A DNA stretch of 64,000 nucleotides from Megaustenia siamemsis (GCA_032433765.1 JAVIAB010000046.1:62375951-62439950); one strand, 5' to 3'. Positions 12,063-23,931 are shown, counted from the first letter of the stretch. Notes: generated by a model not told the origin, from the letters alone. A program made the numbers and translations.

Positions 12063-12263
12063 CTAAATGAAAGAAGAAGAAGATTATTGATTTTGAAGAA
12101 AGCATTCGTCAGCTCCAGACTGATGACGTCACCATGCAGCTTGTCCCTCTATAAGTCTATGCTTCAACTGCGCGTGCGCAAACATACAGAAGAAATGCTC
12201 GTCTATAAATACATTCTGTTCAGCTCACAAGTTGTCATCTCTCGTGTGTTGTCTCTGTTACAT

Positions 12264-13220
12264 ACGTGTTGTCGTTGACAGTCAGACACTACCATATGTT
12301 AGGTGTACATCTATGTTATCGTTGACAGTCATACACTACTATATGTTAGATGTACATCTATGTTATCGTTGACAGTCATACACTACTATATGTTAGTTGT
12401 ACATCTATGTTATCGTTGACAGCCATACACTACTATATGTTAGTTGTACATCTATGTTATCGTTGACAGCCATACACTACTATATGTTAGATGTACATCT
12501 ACGTTATCGTTGACAGTCATACACTACTATATGTTAGGTGTACATCTATGTTATCGTTGACAGTCAGACACTACTATATGTTAGATGTACATCTATGTTA
12601 TCGTTGACAGTCAGACACTACTATATGTTAGATGTACATCTATGTTATCGTTGACAGTCAGACACTACTATATGTTAGTTGTACATCTATGTTATCGTTG
12701 ACAGTCATACACTACTATATGTTAGTTGTACATCTATGTTATCGTTGACAGCCATACACTACTATATGTTAGGTGTGCATCTATGTTATCGTTGACAGTC
12801 AGACACTACTATATGTTAGATGTACATCTATGTTATCGTTGACAGCCATACACTACTATATGTTAGGAGTACATCTATGTTATCGTTGACAGTCAGACAC
12901 TACTATATGTTAGATGTACATCTATGTTATCGTTGACAGTCAGACACTACTATATGTTAGATGTACATCTATGTTGTCGTTGACAGCCATACACTACTAT
13001 ATGTTAGATGTACATCTATGTTATCGTTGACAGTCATACACTACTATATGTTAGATGTACATCTATGTTATCATTGACAGTCAGACACCACTATATTTTA
13101 GATGTACATCCATGTTATCGTTGACAGTCATACACTACTATATGTTAGATGTACATCTATGTTATCGTTGACAGTCAGACACTACTCTATGTTAGTTGTA
13201 CATCTACGTTATCGTTGATA
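12264..13220. repeat. 47-bp minisatellite (about 20 units)
   Basis: Units contain tgttatcgttgacagtcata followed by cactactatatgttag and a gatgtacatcta segment. Units differ mainly at two sites (gtcata/gtcaga/gccata and agatgt/agttgt/aggtgt), and combinations recur irregularly. Confidence 0.96.
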
Positions 13221-14602
13221 AATTCCTCTTCTGATGATCAGATTGCCTACTGCTGTGAAGCCCTGTTTAAAGAGTTGCCTATTACTTTAGTTGATGACAT
13301 TCACTTGTCGCTTCCTCTCCACCAGCCAAAAGGGACACTGCACACTAAGTTACAGTAAATGCAATTTTCATGATTTTATATATCATTGACGTATTTTATT
13401 TTTTTATTTTCTCTTTTGATTTCTTCTTTAGATGGTTAAATATGTTATCTTTACCATTAACTTTGTGTTTTCGTGGTTTAAGTTGGTCAAAATGAGGTTT
13501 TGTTTAGTGCCTGGAAACGAATTGTTGCAATTTGCATTACTTCTATTGGGAAAAATTGGTTCGGACTTCGAACAGTTCAGAGTTCAAACATCCTCCTGGT
13601 TATATGCTTGCCTGACAATCAGAAGGAGACTTCTGTCTCCAAGATGGCGGATCTAGTCCACGTCTTCTCGATCGCTGCAGAAAGTGCATCCGGTGTCTGA
13701 TTAATTTCGCTTCTCCGTTTACTTTTCTGCGTTAAAGTAAAAGTGATGATCTTCTTATTACATCTAAGCCGCTAAAGCGATGTTGTACGCCGGCAACAGT
13801 CCCTTTTTGACAAATCAAGTGTTGTGAATGCGACCTTCCACCGTCTAGACTCGATCTGCGCTTTATGTCACATTGCTGCTGTTCATGGCCGTTGTTGGAA
13901 TTCCTTGAAGCAAGTTATTTCCATGTTACTTATCAATGTAAACTACTTTGTCATCCGCAGTTTTATCTCTTTACGGAATTTTCCCAGTGTTTTGTTCGTC
14001 TTAGGCTGCTTTTACTAGAGTAATCAGAAATCGAAAGGGAGCGAAATTATGTGTACGACTTTTTTTGTGTGCTACGTCATCGTAATGGTTCATCGTAAAT
14101 CCCTAGACCGGCCGTACGCTAATTTTACGGTCTGTTGTTTGATGTGTGACGGGGATAATCTGACGACTAACTGTGTGTTTATATGTTCGGAAATGGAGTC
14201 AACAACGATTGCCTAACATCATCAAGCGCTCTACTTTTTTTAAAGATATGACGATCATCATTTTCAAGAGGACGTGAACTCCCGGTATATGGTGGATAGG
14301 CGGCGGGAACAGTTGAAGGCTATGCATGAAAAGTGCTCCTTGTTGCAGTTTCCTCATATTCCAAGACCGGCTTGTTGCAGGAGCTACTGAGTTAAGTGCT
14401 CTGTGCACACCGTGAGATGTGTGTCTCATCCGTTTTGATCATGTTTCGATATTCCAGTTGCTTTCGATGAATGATGATATCGTATGACAGGGAACAGTTG
14501 GCTGTGTTCACTTTCTGCGCGGTTTCGCCTTATGTCTTTTGGCGTGTGCTGAGACTGCTACGATGGGGACTACAGTTACCTTTCTTTGTTTGGGAGATGA
14601 GA
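13221..14602. other. 1.4 kb non-array DNA, no gene recognised
   Basis: Single-copy-looking sequence of mixed composition. Short open frames (13432-13656, 13500-13700, 13824-14018, 14199-14429) show no domain I know and overlap one another in different frames. An aagatggcgg motif lies near 13641. Confidence 0.4.
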
Positions 14603-14706
14603 TTCGGATGATTACGCAGGCACGGGCCGTTGAGCAATTATGGATTTTATGGATTTTTTAATTCGTTTGCAGTGATACCGGGGCCTTCCATAACCAAATA
14701 ACCAAA
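14603..14706 (-). repeat. interspersed element X, copy 1
   Basis: About 100 bp shared with 55809-55909 and 57345-57445: gcacggg, ttgagcaattatggatttt, aattcgtttgc and ggggccttccataaccaaa occur in the same order. This copy has an internal duplication of tggatttt that breaks the open minus-strand frame seen in the others. The next 150 bp, including gggacggttaaacggagg, may belong to the same element. The family is unknown. Confidence 0.75.
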
Positions 14707-14904
14707 TCAGAAGGAACCCAGTTTGAGCCACTTTGGATCGATCGAATTTTTTCCCCCATGATCTCATAGTAGGTCAGATTGTAAACGTGGTCCTCTTCGA
14801 TAGGGACGGTTAAACGGAGGACCCGAGTTTAAGTTGCGCAAGGAAAAAACTCACAGGAATTGAAACCTGAAAAGTGTAAGTTGTATATCACTTTCGCGGC
14901 CACA

Positions 14905-15857
14905 TGTTGGAAGAAAGAATAGTAAAATAGTCACCAACTTTCGTTATAATTAAGAAATGGAAGAAAGAATAGTAAAATAGTCACCAACTTTCGTTATAAT
15001 TAAGAAATGGAAGAAAGAATAGTAAAATAGTCACCAACTTTCGTTATAATTAAGAAATGGAAGAAAGAATAGTAAAATAGTCACCAACTTTCGTTATAAT
15101 TAAGAAATGGAAGAAAGAATAGTAAAATAGTCACCAACTTTCGTTATAATTAAGAAATGGAAGAAAGATGAGTAAAATAGTCACCAACTTTCGTTATAAT
15201 TAAGAAATGGAAGAAAGATGAGTAAAATTGTCACCAACTTTCGTTATAATTAAGAAATGGAAGAAAGATGAGTAAAATAGTCACCAACTTTCGTTATAAT
15301 TAAGAAATGGAAGAAAGATGAGTAAAATTGTCACCAACTTTCGTTATAATTAAGAAATGGAAGAAAGAATAGTAAAATAGTCACCAACTTTCGTTATAAT
15401 TAAGAAATGGAAGAAAGAAGAGTAAAATAGTCACCAACTTTCGTTATAATTAAGAAATGGAAGAAAGATGAGTAAAATTGTCACCAACTTTCGTTATAAT
15501 TAAGAAATGGAAGAAAGAAGAGTAAAATTGTCACCAACTTTCGTTATAATTAAGAAATGGAAGAAAGAAGAGTAAAATAGTCACCAACTTTCGTTATAAT
15601 TAAGAAATGGAAGAAAGATGAGTAAAATTGTCACCAACTTTCGTTATAATTAAGAAATGGAAGAAAGAAGAGTAAAATTGTCACCAACTTTCGTTATAAT
15701 TAAGAAATGGAAGAAAGATGAGTAAAATTGTCACCAACTTTCGTTATAATTAAGAAATGGAAGAAAGAAGAGTAAAATTGTCACCAACTTTCGTTACAAT
15801 TAAGAAATGGATGAAAGATGAGTAAAATTGTCACCAACTTTCGTTATAATTAAGAAA
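14905..15857. repeat. 50-bp minisatellite (about 19 units)
   Basis: Units contain gtcaccaactttcgttataa and taagaaatggaagaaaga. The variable sites are gaat/gatg/gaag and atag/attg. The array ends exactly where a LINE fragment begins (about 15855). Confidence 0.97.
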
Positions 15858-16262
15858 CAAGAGAACCATCCGCTCAGCTATGATGAAGCCAAATCCATCC
15901 TCACAGGTCAGTTCCATGAAAAATGGAAACGAGAACACCCAAAGCATAACGAGAGTGGCGGATACCACCAACTATCAAGGAGGGATCAAGTCATCATACT
16001 TCGCCTACGCACTGGCTACAATAGAATGAGAAATCACATGTTCACCAAATTCAAAATAGGTACAACCAGCCTATGCCACTGTACACTGGACAATATGACA
16101 ACAAAACATGTTCTACAGGATTGCCCCCAGTACACAGACCTGAGAAGAGCAATGTGGTCCACACCCACCTCCCTGGAAGAGAAACTATATGGGGCAATCG
16201 ATTCACTTAAACAGACAGCTGACGTCATGAGAGCGTCTGGAATCCTACTCTGATTGAGTCTT
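15855..16262 (+). pseudogene. LINE-D ORF2 C-terminal fragment (downstream of RNase H)
   Basis: An intact open stretch of about 133 codons that starts inside the element. It carries LSYDEAKSIL, FHEKWKREHP, the conserved IILRLRTGYNRMRNHMF block, and CHCTLDNMTTKHVLQDCP, a Cys/His cluster found in the tail domain after RNase H in I/Jockey-type LINEs. It stops with TGA and is followed by tcttgatcgcagagag and an (AG)n tract. The true element is 5'-truncated at the junction with the 50-bp array; the ATG near 15828 belongs to the array. The sister copy at 23932-24960 (-) retains more of the RNase H side. Confidence 0.88.
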
Positions 16263-16266
16263 GATC

Positions 16267-16296
16267 GCAGAGAGAGAGAGAGAGAGAGAGAGAGAA
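16267..16296. repeat. (AG)n tail of LINE-D
   Basis: A short AG microsatellite immediately after the LINE 3' end. The sister copy also ends in gatcgcagagag, so the dinucleotide tract is likely part of the element's 3' terminus. Confidence 0.85.
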
Positions 16297-16687
16297 ACTT
16301 TTCTTTAAAAATGTAATAGGAAAAGGGGGAGAGTGCACTTTCTCCGATGTTACGGAGTTCGTGCATATTGTGCCGAGATCTTCTTGAGTTTTCACAAAAT
16401 TGACAAACTAATGAATGTGTCCGAGTAGTGTGTGATATTTGCCACAAAAAGACAGATCAACAATTACTGCTTGCAAAAGAGCTGAAAATAGTCACAGAAA
16501 TAAACCACAGACGCATTTCCTTTTACCGAAGGCATGGACTTATATTCCACGTGACCAGCACTGAGTGTTTCTATTTATTTAACAACTCGAGCTACGCTCT
16601 GTGTTTTCCGATATTGGCTCATAACTTGGCGTGCACATGTTTCCTGTGTTTATTGAAAACTGCAAAAAGTGCAGACGATATTTGACA
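16297..16687. other. non-array DNA, no gene recognised
   Basis: Mixed sequence with an 85-residue open frame (16428-16685) lacking recognisable motifs. Nothing else seen. Confidence 0.35.
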
Positions 16688-17127
16688 TCAAATTAATATC
16701 TTATCATCACGGTTCTCAGCTTGTAGGCCACGGTTCTCATCCTGCAGGCCACGGTTCTCAGCCTGTAGTTCTCCGTCCCTGGCCTGGATTTTTTTTATTT
16801 TTTGCATTCGCCAGCTTTTACCTCTGACGAAGTCCCTAGAGACTAGGAACTGAATTCTGCGTGTTAATCCATTTTTCCCTGGCAGCCGTGTGCATAGGGG
16901 TCCCTCGCCGCAGAGGCAGATAACTCCGTCTTCGGAGGTACTCATATTTTTTCCGTCGACGAGTAATTGACGTTTCAAGCCGGGCCTCGCTGCTGAGACC
17001 AGGGGTGGTTGCCACAGAGAGAAATCATAGATAAAAATCCCAACTAGTGCAGACGGGATTTGAACCCACAACCTCTCTGTCTCGAGGCCGGCGTCTTGCC
17101 TCGAGACCAACCAGTCCCCCGGCCTGG
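16688..17127 (-). mobile_element. tRNA-derived SINE (family S2) with tandem 3' end
   Basis: On the minus strand the head has an A-box-like ggtctcgaggcaagac and a perfect B box (gggttcaaatccc). A body of about 300 bp follows, containing ccacccctggtctcagcagc and cagaattcagttcctagtc. The 3' end holds three 21-bp repeats containing gagaaccgtggcct (16710-16770), then a gatgat-type tail. A 150-codon minus-strand frame crosses it but is simply SINE sequence. Confidence 0.85.
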
Positions 17128-17186
17128 ATTTCTTCCACATCTGTTGGCCACTTTTGCAGCTTATATCTGGAAGTCACAATTGCAAC

Positions 17187-17367
17187 CCACGTCTAAAACT
17201 CATAAAAGCAACCCACATGTGCAACCCACGTCTAAAACTCATAAAAGCAACCCACGTCTAAAACTCATAAAAGCAACCCACATGTGCAACCCACGTCTAA
17301 AACTCATAAAAGCAACCCACATGTGCAACCCACGTCTAAAACTCATAAAAGCAACCCACATGTGCAA
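17187..17367. repeat. 39-bp minisatellite (about 5 units)
   Basis: Units contain cgtctaaaactcataaaagc and a caacccacatgtg block; one unit lacks 12 bp. The array abuts the 3' tail of the LINE fragment to its right. Confidence 0.92.
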
Positions 17368-17374
17368 CACATAT

Positions 17375-17924
17375 GTACATCATCATCATGTGCCATACAG
17401 GTTGCCATAGGCGATCATGTCCCTCCACAATCTTCTATCCACCGTGCATCGTATCAGTTCTGTTATTGACTGTTTTCCATGCCATGACACCAAGCTTTCT
17501 AGTATTTTCTCTCCTTTTTGTCCGCGATATCTCTTTCCCTGCATTTTACCAGTTGTAACCAAATATTCCAACTCTCCTCTTCTCATTATGTGCCCGAAAA
17601 ATGTTGGTTGTTTTTTTTTCTGATGTTTTTTTATGAGCTCCCTTTTTGTGTTGGCCTCTTTGAGAAATTCCTCGTTTGGTCACTTTAGCTATCCAGGGAA
17701 CTTTCAACATTCTTCTGAGAAATCCAATGTCTGTGGCCTCTACTCGTCTTTTCATTTGTTTGTTTACTGCCCATGATTCGCTTCTATAAGTCAGAATTGG
17801 TTCTATTCAGCACCGATGAACTCTCTTTCTCACTTCTATTGACATAGACTTGTTACATAAGATATATTTCATTTTCTGAAATGCTAATTTGGCCTGAGCT
17901 ATTCTGCTTTTTATTTCTGTGGTG
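17375..17924 (-). pseudogene. LINE-C ORF2 C-terminal remnant
   Basis: Read on the minus strand in slightly broken frames: CTTEIKSRIAQAKLAFQKMK, then VRKRVHRC, a WAVNKQMKRRVEATDIGFLRR-type block, MLKVPWIAKVTK, then MRRGELEYLVTTGKMQGKR and WRDMIAYGNLYGT, ending in a (GAT)n tail at about 17375. This order is the usual C-terminus of a non-LTR retrotransposon ORF2 after the reverse transcriptase. The 5' side passes seamlessly into the 42-bp array, whose unit encodes the immediately preceding ORF2 residues (TIITSDGRC). A related tail lies at 46658-46880 (+). Confidence 0.87.
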
Positions 17925-19566
17925 CATCTTCCGTCTGATGTTATTATTGTTCCATAATACAACCCACATCTTCCATCTGATGTTATTATTGTGTCCAAAT
18001 ACAACACACATCTTCTATGTGATGTTATTATTGTTCCAAAATACAGCCCACATCTTCCATCTGATGTTATTATTGTGTCCAAATACAACACACATCTTCT
18101 ATCTGATGTTATTATTGTGTCCAAATACAGCCCACATCTTCCATCTGATGTTATTATTGTGTCCAAATACAGCCCACATCTTCTGTCTGATGTTATTATT
18201 GTTCCAAAATACAGCCCACATCTTCCATCTGATGTTATTATTGTGTCCAAATACAGCCCACATCTTCCATCTGATGTTATTATTGTTCCAAAATACAGCC
18301 CACATCTTCTATCTGATGTTATTATTGTGTCCAAATACAGCCCACATCTTCTGTCTGATGTTATTATTGTGTCCAAATACAGCCCACATCTTCCATCTGA
18401 TGTTATTATTGTTCCAAAATACAACCCACATCTTCCATCTGATGTTATTATTGTGTCCAAATACAGCCCACATCTTCCATCTGATGTTATTATTGTGTCC
18501 AAATACAACACACATCTTCTATCCGATGTTATTATTGTGTCCAAATACAGCCCACATCTTCCATCTGATGTTATTATTGTGTCCAAATACAGCACACATC
18601 TTCTATCCGATGTTATTATTGTGTCCAAATACAGCACACATCTTCTATCCGATGTTATTATTGTGTCCAAATACAGCACACATCTTCTATCCGATGTTAT
18701 TATTGTGTCCAAATACAGCACACATCTTCTATCCGATGTTATTATTGTGTCCAAATACAGCCCACATCTTCCATCTGATGTTATTATTGTGCCCAAATAC
18801 AGCCCACATCTTCCATCTGATGTTATTATTGTGTCCAAATACAGCCCACATCTTCCATCTGATGTTATTATTGTGTCCAAATACAGCCCACATCTTCTAT
18901 CTGATGTTATTATTGTGTCCAAATACAGCCCACATCTTCTGTCTGATGTTATTATTGTGTCCAAATACTGCCCACATCTTCTGTCTGATGTTATTATTGT
19001 GTCCAAATACAGCCCACATCTTCTGTCTGATGTTATTATTGTGTCCAAATACTGCCCACATCTTCTTTCTGATGTTATTATTGTGTCCAAATACTGCCCA
19101 CATCTTCTGTCTGATGTTATTATTGTGTCCAAATACAGCCCACATCTTCTGTCTGATGTTATTATTGTGTCCAAATACTGCCCACATCTTCTGTCTGATG
19201 TTATTATTGTGTCCAAATACAGCCCACATCTTCTGTCTGATGTTATTATTGTGTCCAAATACTGCCCACATCTTCTGTCTGATGTTATTATTGTGTCCAA
19301 ATACTGCCCACATTTCTGTCTGATGTTATTATTGTGTCCAAATACTGCCCACATCTTCTGTCTGATGTTATTATTGTGTCCAAATACTGCCCACATCTTC
19401 TGTCTGATGTTATTATTGTGTCCAAATACAGCCCACATCTTCTATCTGATGTTATTATTGTGTATAAATACAGCCCACATCTTCTATCCGATGTTATTAT
19501 TGTGTCCAAATACTGCCCACATCTTCTATCCGATGTTATTATTGTGTCCAAATACAGCCCACATCT
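17925..19566 (-). repeat. 42-bp array amplified from inside LINE-C ORF2 (about 39 units)
   Basis: Units contain tgatgttattattgtgtcca on the plus strand. On the minus strand each 14-codon unit reads TIITSDGRCGLYLD, and the last unit is in frame with the LINE-C sequence that follows (TIITSDGRC then TTEIKS). The array is thus an expanded internal ORF2 segment. Unit length 42 keeps frames open for up to 543 codons on the minus strand and 525 on the plus. Variants (gtgtcca/gttcca, ccatc/gtctg/ctatc) are clustered by position. Confidence 0.94.
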
Positions 19567-19659
19567 AAAAAATTTGCTTGTCTTCGCCTCGATCTTCTGA
19601 TTTTTTGTTCAGCTTCCAGGACTACCATGTCTTCCAGCATCTCCGGTTGTTCGCTGGAT

Positions 19660-21205
19660 CATTTCTCGTTTTCTGGATCGTTTCTCATTGCCTGGATCGT
19701 TTCTCATTGCCTGGATCGTTTCTCATTGCCTGGATCGTTTCTCATTGCCTGGATCGTTTCTCGTTGCCTGGATCGTTTCTATTTTCCTGGATCGTTTCTC
19801 GTTGCCTGGATCGTTTCCCGTTGCCTGGATCGTTTCTCGTTGCCTGGATCGTTTCTATTTTCCTGGATCGTTTCTCGTTGCCTGGATCGTTTCCCGTTGC
19901 CTGGATCGTTTCTCATTGCCTGGATCGTTTCTCGTTGCCTAACATGCTTCTCATTACCTGTATAGTTTCTCATTACCTGTATAGTAGCTCATTACCTGTA
20001 TAGTTTCTCATTACCTGTATAGTTTCTAAATGCCTGTATAGTTTCTCATTACCTGTATAGTTTCTCATTACCTGTATAGTTTCTCAATGCATGTATAGTT
20101 TCTCACTGCCTGTATAGTTTCTCAATGCATGTATAGTTTCCCATTGCCTGTATAGTTTCTCATTACCTATATAGTTTCTCACTGCCTGTATAGTTTCTCA
20201 CTGCCTGTATAGTTTCTCACTGCCTGTATAGTTTCTCACTGCCTGTATAGTTTCTCACTGCCTGTATAGTTTCTCAATGCATGTATAGTTTCCCATTGCC
20301 TGTATAGTTTCTCATAGCCTGTATAGTTTCTCACTACCTGTATTGTTTCTCACTGCCTGTATAGTTTCTCTCTGCCTGTATAGTTTCTCACTGACTGTAT
20401 AGTTTTTCGTTGCCTGTATAGTTTCTCATTCCCTGTATAGTTTCCCATAGCCTGTATAGTTTCTCATTACCTATATAGTTTCTCACTGCGTGTATAGTTT
20501 CTCATTACCTGTATAGTTTCTACTGCATGTATAGTTTCTCATTGCCTGTATATTTCTCATTGCCTGTATAGTTTCTCATTGCCTGTATAGTTTCACACTG
20601 CCTGTATATTTCTCATTGCCTGTATAGTTTCTCACTGCCTGTATAGTTTCTCATTACCTGTATAGTTTCTCAATGCATGTATAGTTTCTCAATGCATGTA
20701 TAGTTTCTCATTACCTGTATAGTTTCTCATTACCTGTATAGTTTCTCATTGCCTGTATAATTTCTCAATGCCTGTATAGTTTCTCATTACTTGTATAGTT
20801 TCTCATTACCTGTATAGTTTCTCATTGCCTGTATAGTTTCTCAATGCATGTATAGTTTCTCATTGCCTGTATAGTTTCTCATTACCTGTATATTTCTCAT
20901 TTCCTGTATAGTTTCTCATTTCCTGTATAGTTTCTCACTGCCTGTATTTTTTCTCACTGCCTGTATAGTTTCTCATTACCTGTATATTTCTCATTACCTA
21001 TATAGTTTCTCATTGCCTGTATAGTTTCTCATTACCTGTATAGTTTCTCATTGCCTGTATAGTTTCTCATTGCCTGTATAGTTTCTCATTACCTATATAG
21101 TTTCTCATTACCTGTATAGTTTCTCATTGCCTGTATAGTTTCTCATTACCTATATAGTTTCTCATTACCTATATAGTTTCTCATTATCTGTACAGTTTCT
21201 CATTC
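19660..21205. repeat. 19-bp minisatellite (about 81 units), two subfamilies
   Basis: The left 300 bp uses a ctggatcgtttctcattgc unit; the rest uses ctgtatagtttctcattac with many single-base variants. The switch lies near 19945. With a 19-bp unit the frame rotates every copy, so long frames survive only in the left, stop-free subfamily. Confidence 0.96.
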
Positions 21206-21769
21206 CTTGACTTCTACCCTGGTATGGACTGACAGTTGTAATTACACCTGCCTCTGACATGCACGTTACCCACCTCTACCAGACCTGGCATCATTACAAT
21301 CGTGATATCATTTGTTGTTCATGTGTTTAGCCAGCAAGCTAGTGGACCATTCATTTCATCATACTCACCGTCTGTTTGATGGAATTCTAGGACTTTAGCG
21401 TCAGCTCCATTTCGACGGAATCGACTCAGCTAAAGAAAAATAGAAATAAATGAATTAATAAAAAGTCTGTCACATCGAGATTAAACTAGTCTGCCAATGA
21501 AGTCACAGGAGTTATTGAAACAAAATATTAATATGTCTCTTGTTTGTATCGGTTAGGGTAATTGGGTGTGGGGGAGGGGGGTTTGAACTTCAAGTTGCCC
21601 CTAGCCCCGCCCCTTTACCCAGGGGAATGTCACTGATAGGCTGCAGCTTGACAGGCCGCTACTGTTATTGAAGTGATTGACGGAATGTTCCAGATTTGCT
21701 GTCGTTGGAAGTGAGGGCCTCATATCACAAGCTTGGGGGCCTGTGAGCTTATTGGTGACTACAGGAGTC
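21206..21769. other. non-array DNA, no gene recognised
   Basis: Mixed sequence with a G-rich run near 21570-21582. No domain, tRNA head or LINE block found. Confidence 0.4.
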
Positions 21770-22160
21770 AGTGACTCGCACATTCTGGTATGACAGCCAG
21801 TCAATGACTCATATATTCTGATGTGACAAACAGTCAGTGACTCGTACATTCTGGTGCGACAGCCAGTCAGTGACTCACACATTCTGATGTGACAAACAGT
21901 CAGTGACTCGCACATTCTGGTGCGACAGCCAGTCAGTGACTCACACATTCTGATGTGACAAACAGTCAGTGACTCGCACATTCTGGTGCGATAGCCAGTC
22001 AATGACTCACACATTCTGATGTGACAAACAGTCAGTGACTCGCACATTCTGGTGCGATAGCCAGTCAATGACTCACACATTCTGATGTGACAAACAGTCA
22101 GTGACTCGCACATTCTGGTGCGATAGCCAGTCAGTGACTCACACATTCTGGTGTGAGAGC
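21770..22160. repeat. 33-bp array with 66-bp dimer organisation (about 12 units)
   Basis: Two unit types alternate: one with gtgactcgcacattctggtg, the other with gtgactcacacattctgatg. This gives a 66-bp higher-order period. The strict alternation shows that the dimer, not the monomer, was the amplified unit. Confidence 0.94.
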
Positions 22161-22399
22161 GTCATAATTTAGGTTTAAATTAGTTTTTGTACTTGATTGA
22201 AAGAGTCACCAGGTTGGCAGATTAACGTGGGATGTAGCAAGACCACCAACGAAGTGGTTGCTGGTTGTAATATACAGGCCAAAACACCGTGCTGCCGGTA
22301 CGCCTTTAAACGTCCACACTTCCAGTCAACAAGTTAGATACACATTTACAGCTCTATTTATTGTCCCCAATTGACGGGGTTGGTCCCAGTTCTATACCG
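22161..22399. other. spacer, no gene recognised
   Basis: Non-repetitive sequence between the 33-bp array and a LINE remnant; nothing recognised. Confidence 0.4.
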
Positions 22400-22740
22400 A
22401 GATGAAATGTGTTAGACGCATGACAGGAAACAGCCTGAGAGATAAAATCTGAAAAGGAGAACTGAGAAACAAGTTAGGAACAAGCCCTCCAAAGAAAACA
22501 TAAAGAGACAACAGGTAAAATCGTTTGCCACTTGACACGGGTGAAAGATTAAAACACAACACAACGAGCCTTCAATAAACTTTGCGAGAACACCAGATCT
22601 AAGGGCCGTACACGAAAAAGATGGATTGATGGCATATTAGAAACACTAGGAAACATAACAGCAGCAGAGGCGAACAGAAGAGCAAAAGACTGCAAATGAT
22701 ATCTCCCCTCGGCGCTGAAAGACAAATGAGGAAGGAAGAA
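22400..22740 (+). pseudogene. LINE-E ORF2 C-terminal remnant
   Basis: Frame-broken ORF2 tail. The clearest block reads AFNKLCENTRSKGRTRKRW followed by IDGILETLGNITAAEANRRA and KDCK, then LPSALKDK, ending in a ggaaggaagaag tail. Such GR-R-RW...AA.RRAKDR blocks are typical of LINE ORF2 C-termini. A second copy of the last 110 bp lies at 28255-28362 on the minus strand. Confidence 0.78.
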
Positions 22741-22979
22741 GATCCCAGTTTATTCAACTCAAAACACGATCTATATGAATGACATTCAACTTGACAATCA
22801 GCGGCTTCATTTGAGAAGACTTACAGTATTTAATCAGCCTGAGTATCTGGTCAACTTTCACTTTCTCATCTTCTAGTGTTTGTGGACTTACCGTAAATCC
22901 TGAAATTAATTTCTCAGTTTGAGCTTCATTTTGATTAGTTGTTCATGTTGTTTTCTTTTATCTTATAGCTGATCGATAC

Positions 22980-22980
<1 letters not shown>
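22741..22980. other. spacer, no gene recognised
   Basis: AT-rich non-array sequence following the LINE-E tail. Nothing recognised. Confidence 0.35.

Positions 22981-23056
<76 letters not shown>
22981..23056. repeat. (GA)n microsatellite
   Basis: About 38 uninterrupted GA dinucleotides. A purine/pyrimidine mirror tract of this length can form triplex DNA and is likely to vary in length. Confidence 0.97.
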
Positions 23057-23062
<6 letters not shown>

Positions 23063-23359
23063 ATTAGAAAGTGTCCGCACGTCTTTTTTACATCTAATGA
23101 AGCGGAATCCCTTCGCCACATTTCTAGAAGCTGTCAATCAGGCAGAGATTTCATGGATTGCAGTTCCTAGAAATGATTTTAATTGCGCCTCCCACGTTTT
23201 CTCAGTATTTCTTCCCTGTCCCGATCTGTCCATTCCGCATTCTCTCCTCTCAATGGTCGGAGGCCTCATCTCGTCTCACTTGTGTAGATGTAACACTCCC
23301 TCACGCCTCGGGTTGTGTTATGATAATAAAACCACGTTTGGCTGACGGCTGGAGAGATC
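23057..23359. other. non-array DNA before the 21-bp array
   Basis: Two overlapping open frames (23097-23345, 23158-23454) have no recognisable motif, and the second runs into the array. Confidence 0.35.
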
Positions 23360-23931
23360 TTGATAAAGTGACTAAAATAGGTGCCGGTAATGGTGAAGTA
23401 GATTTTGATAATTGTAAAGTAGATGCCGGTAATTATAAAGGTAGGTGCCGGTAATTGTAAAGTAGATTTTGATAATTGTAAAGTAGATGCCGGTAATTGT
23501 AAAGTAGATTTTGATAATTGTAAAGTAGGTGCCGGTAATTGTAAAGTAGATTTTGATAATTGTAAAGTAGATGCCGGTAATTGTAAAGTAGATGCCGGTA
23601 ATTGTAAAGTAGATGCCGGTAATTGTAAAGTAGATTTTGATAATTGTAAAGTAGATGCCGGTAATTGTAAAGTAGATTTTGATAATTGTAAAGTAAAGTA
23701 GATGCCGGTAATTGTAAAGTAGATTTTGATAATTGTAAAGTAGATGCCAGTAATTGTAAAGTAGATTTTGATAATTGTAAAGTAGATAATGATGATTGTA
23801 AAGTAGATTTTGATAATTGTAAAGTAGAAGCCGGTAATTGTAAAGTAGATTTTGATAATTGTAAAGTAGATAATGATAATTGTAAATTAGATGATTGTAA
23901 AGTATATGATGATAATTGTAAAGTAGATGAT
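23360..23931. repeat. 21-bp array, segment 1
   Basis: Units of 21 bp built on a gataattgtaaagtaga core. Two types, gatgccggtaattgtaaagt and gattttgataattgtaaagt, partly alternate as a 42-bp dimer. This is the left part of one long array later split by LINE insertions. Confidence 0.95.

Noticed and set aside
11036..12070. 344-codon ELKVSMTYAPQ repeat protein
   Set aside because: Two plus-strand frames and one minus-strand frame are open simultaneously, and the unit derives from a LINE 3' end.
16688..17140. 150-codon minus-strand ORF with QAENRGLQ repeats as a coiled-coil protein
   Set aside because: It lies wholly inside a tRNA-derived SINE and reads through its RNA polymerase III promoter region; the repeats are the SINE 3'-end units.
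17807..19438. 543-codon minus-strand frame rich in TIITSDGRC repeats, and 480-525-codon plus-strand frames
   Set aside because: An array of LINE-derived 42-bp units; three frames are open at once, as expected from the periodicity. It is explained by LINE ORF2 amplification, not by a repeat-protein gene.
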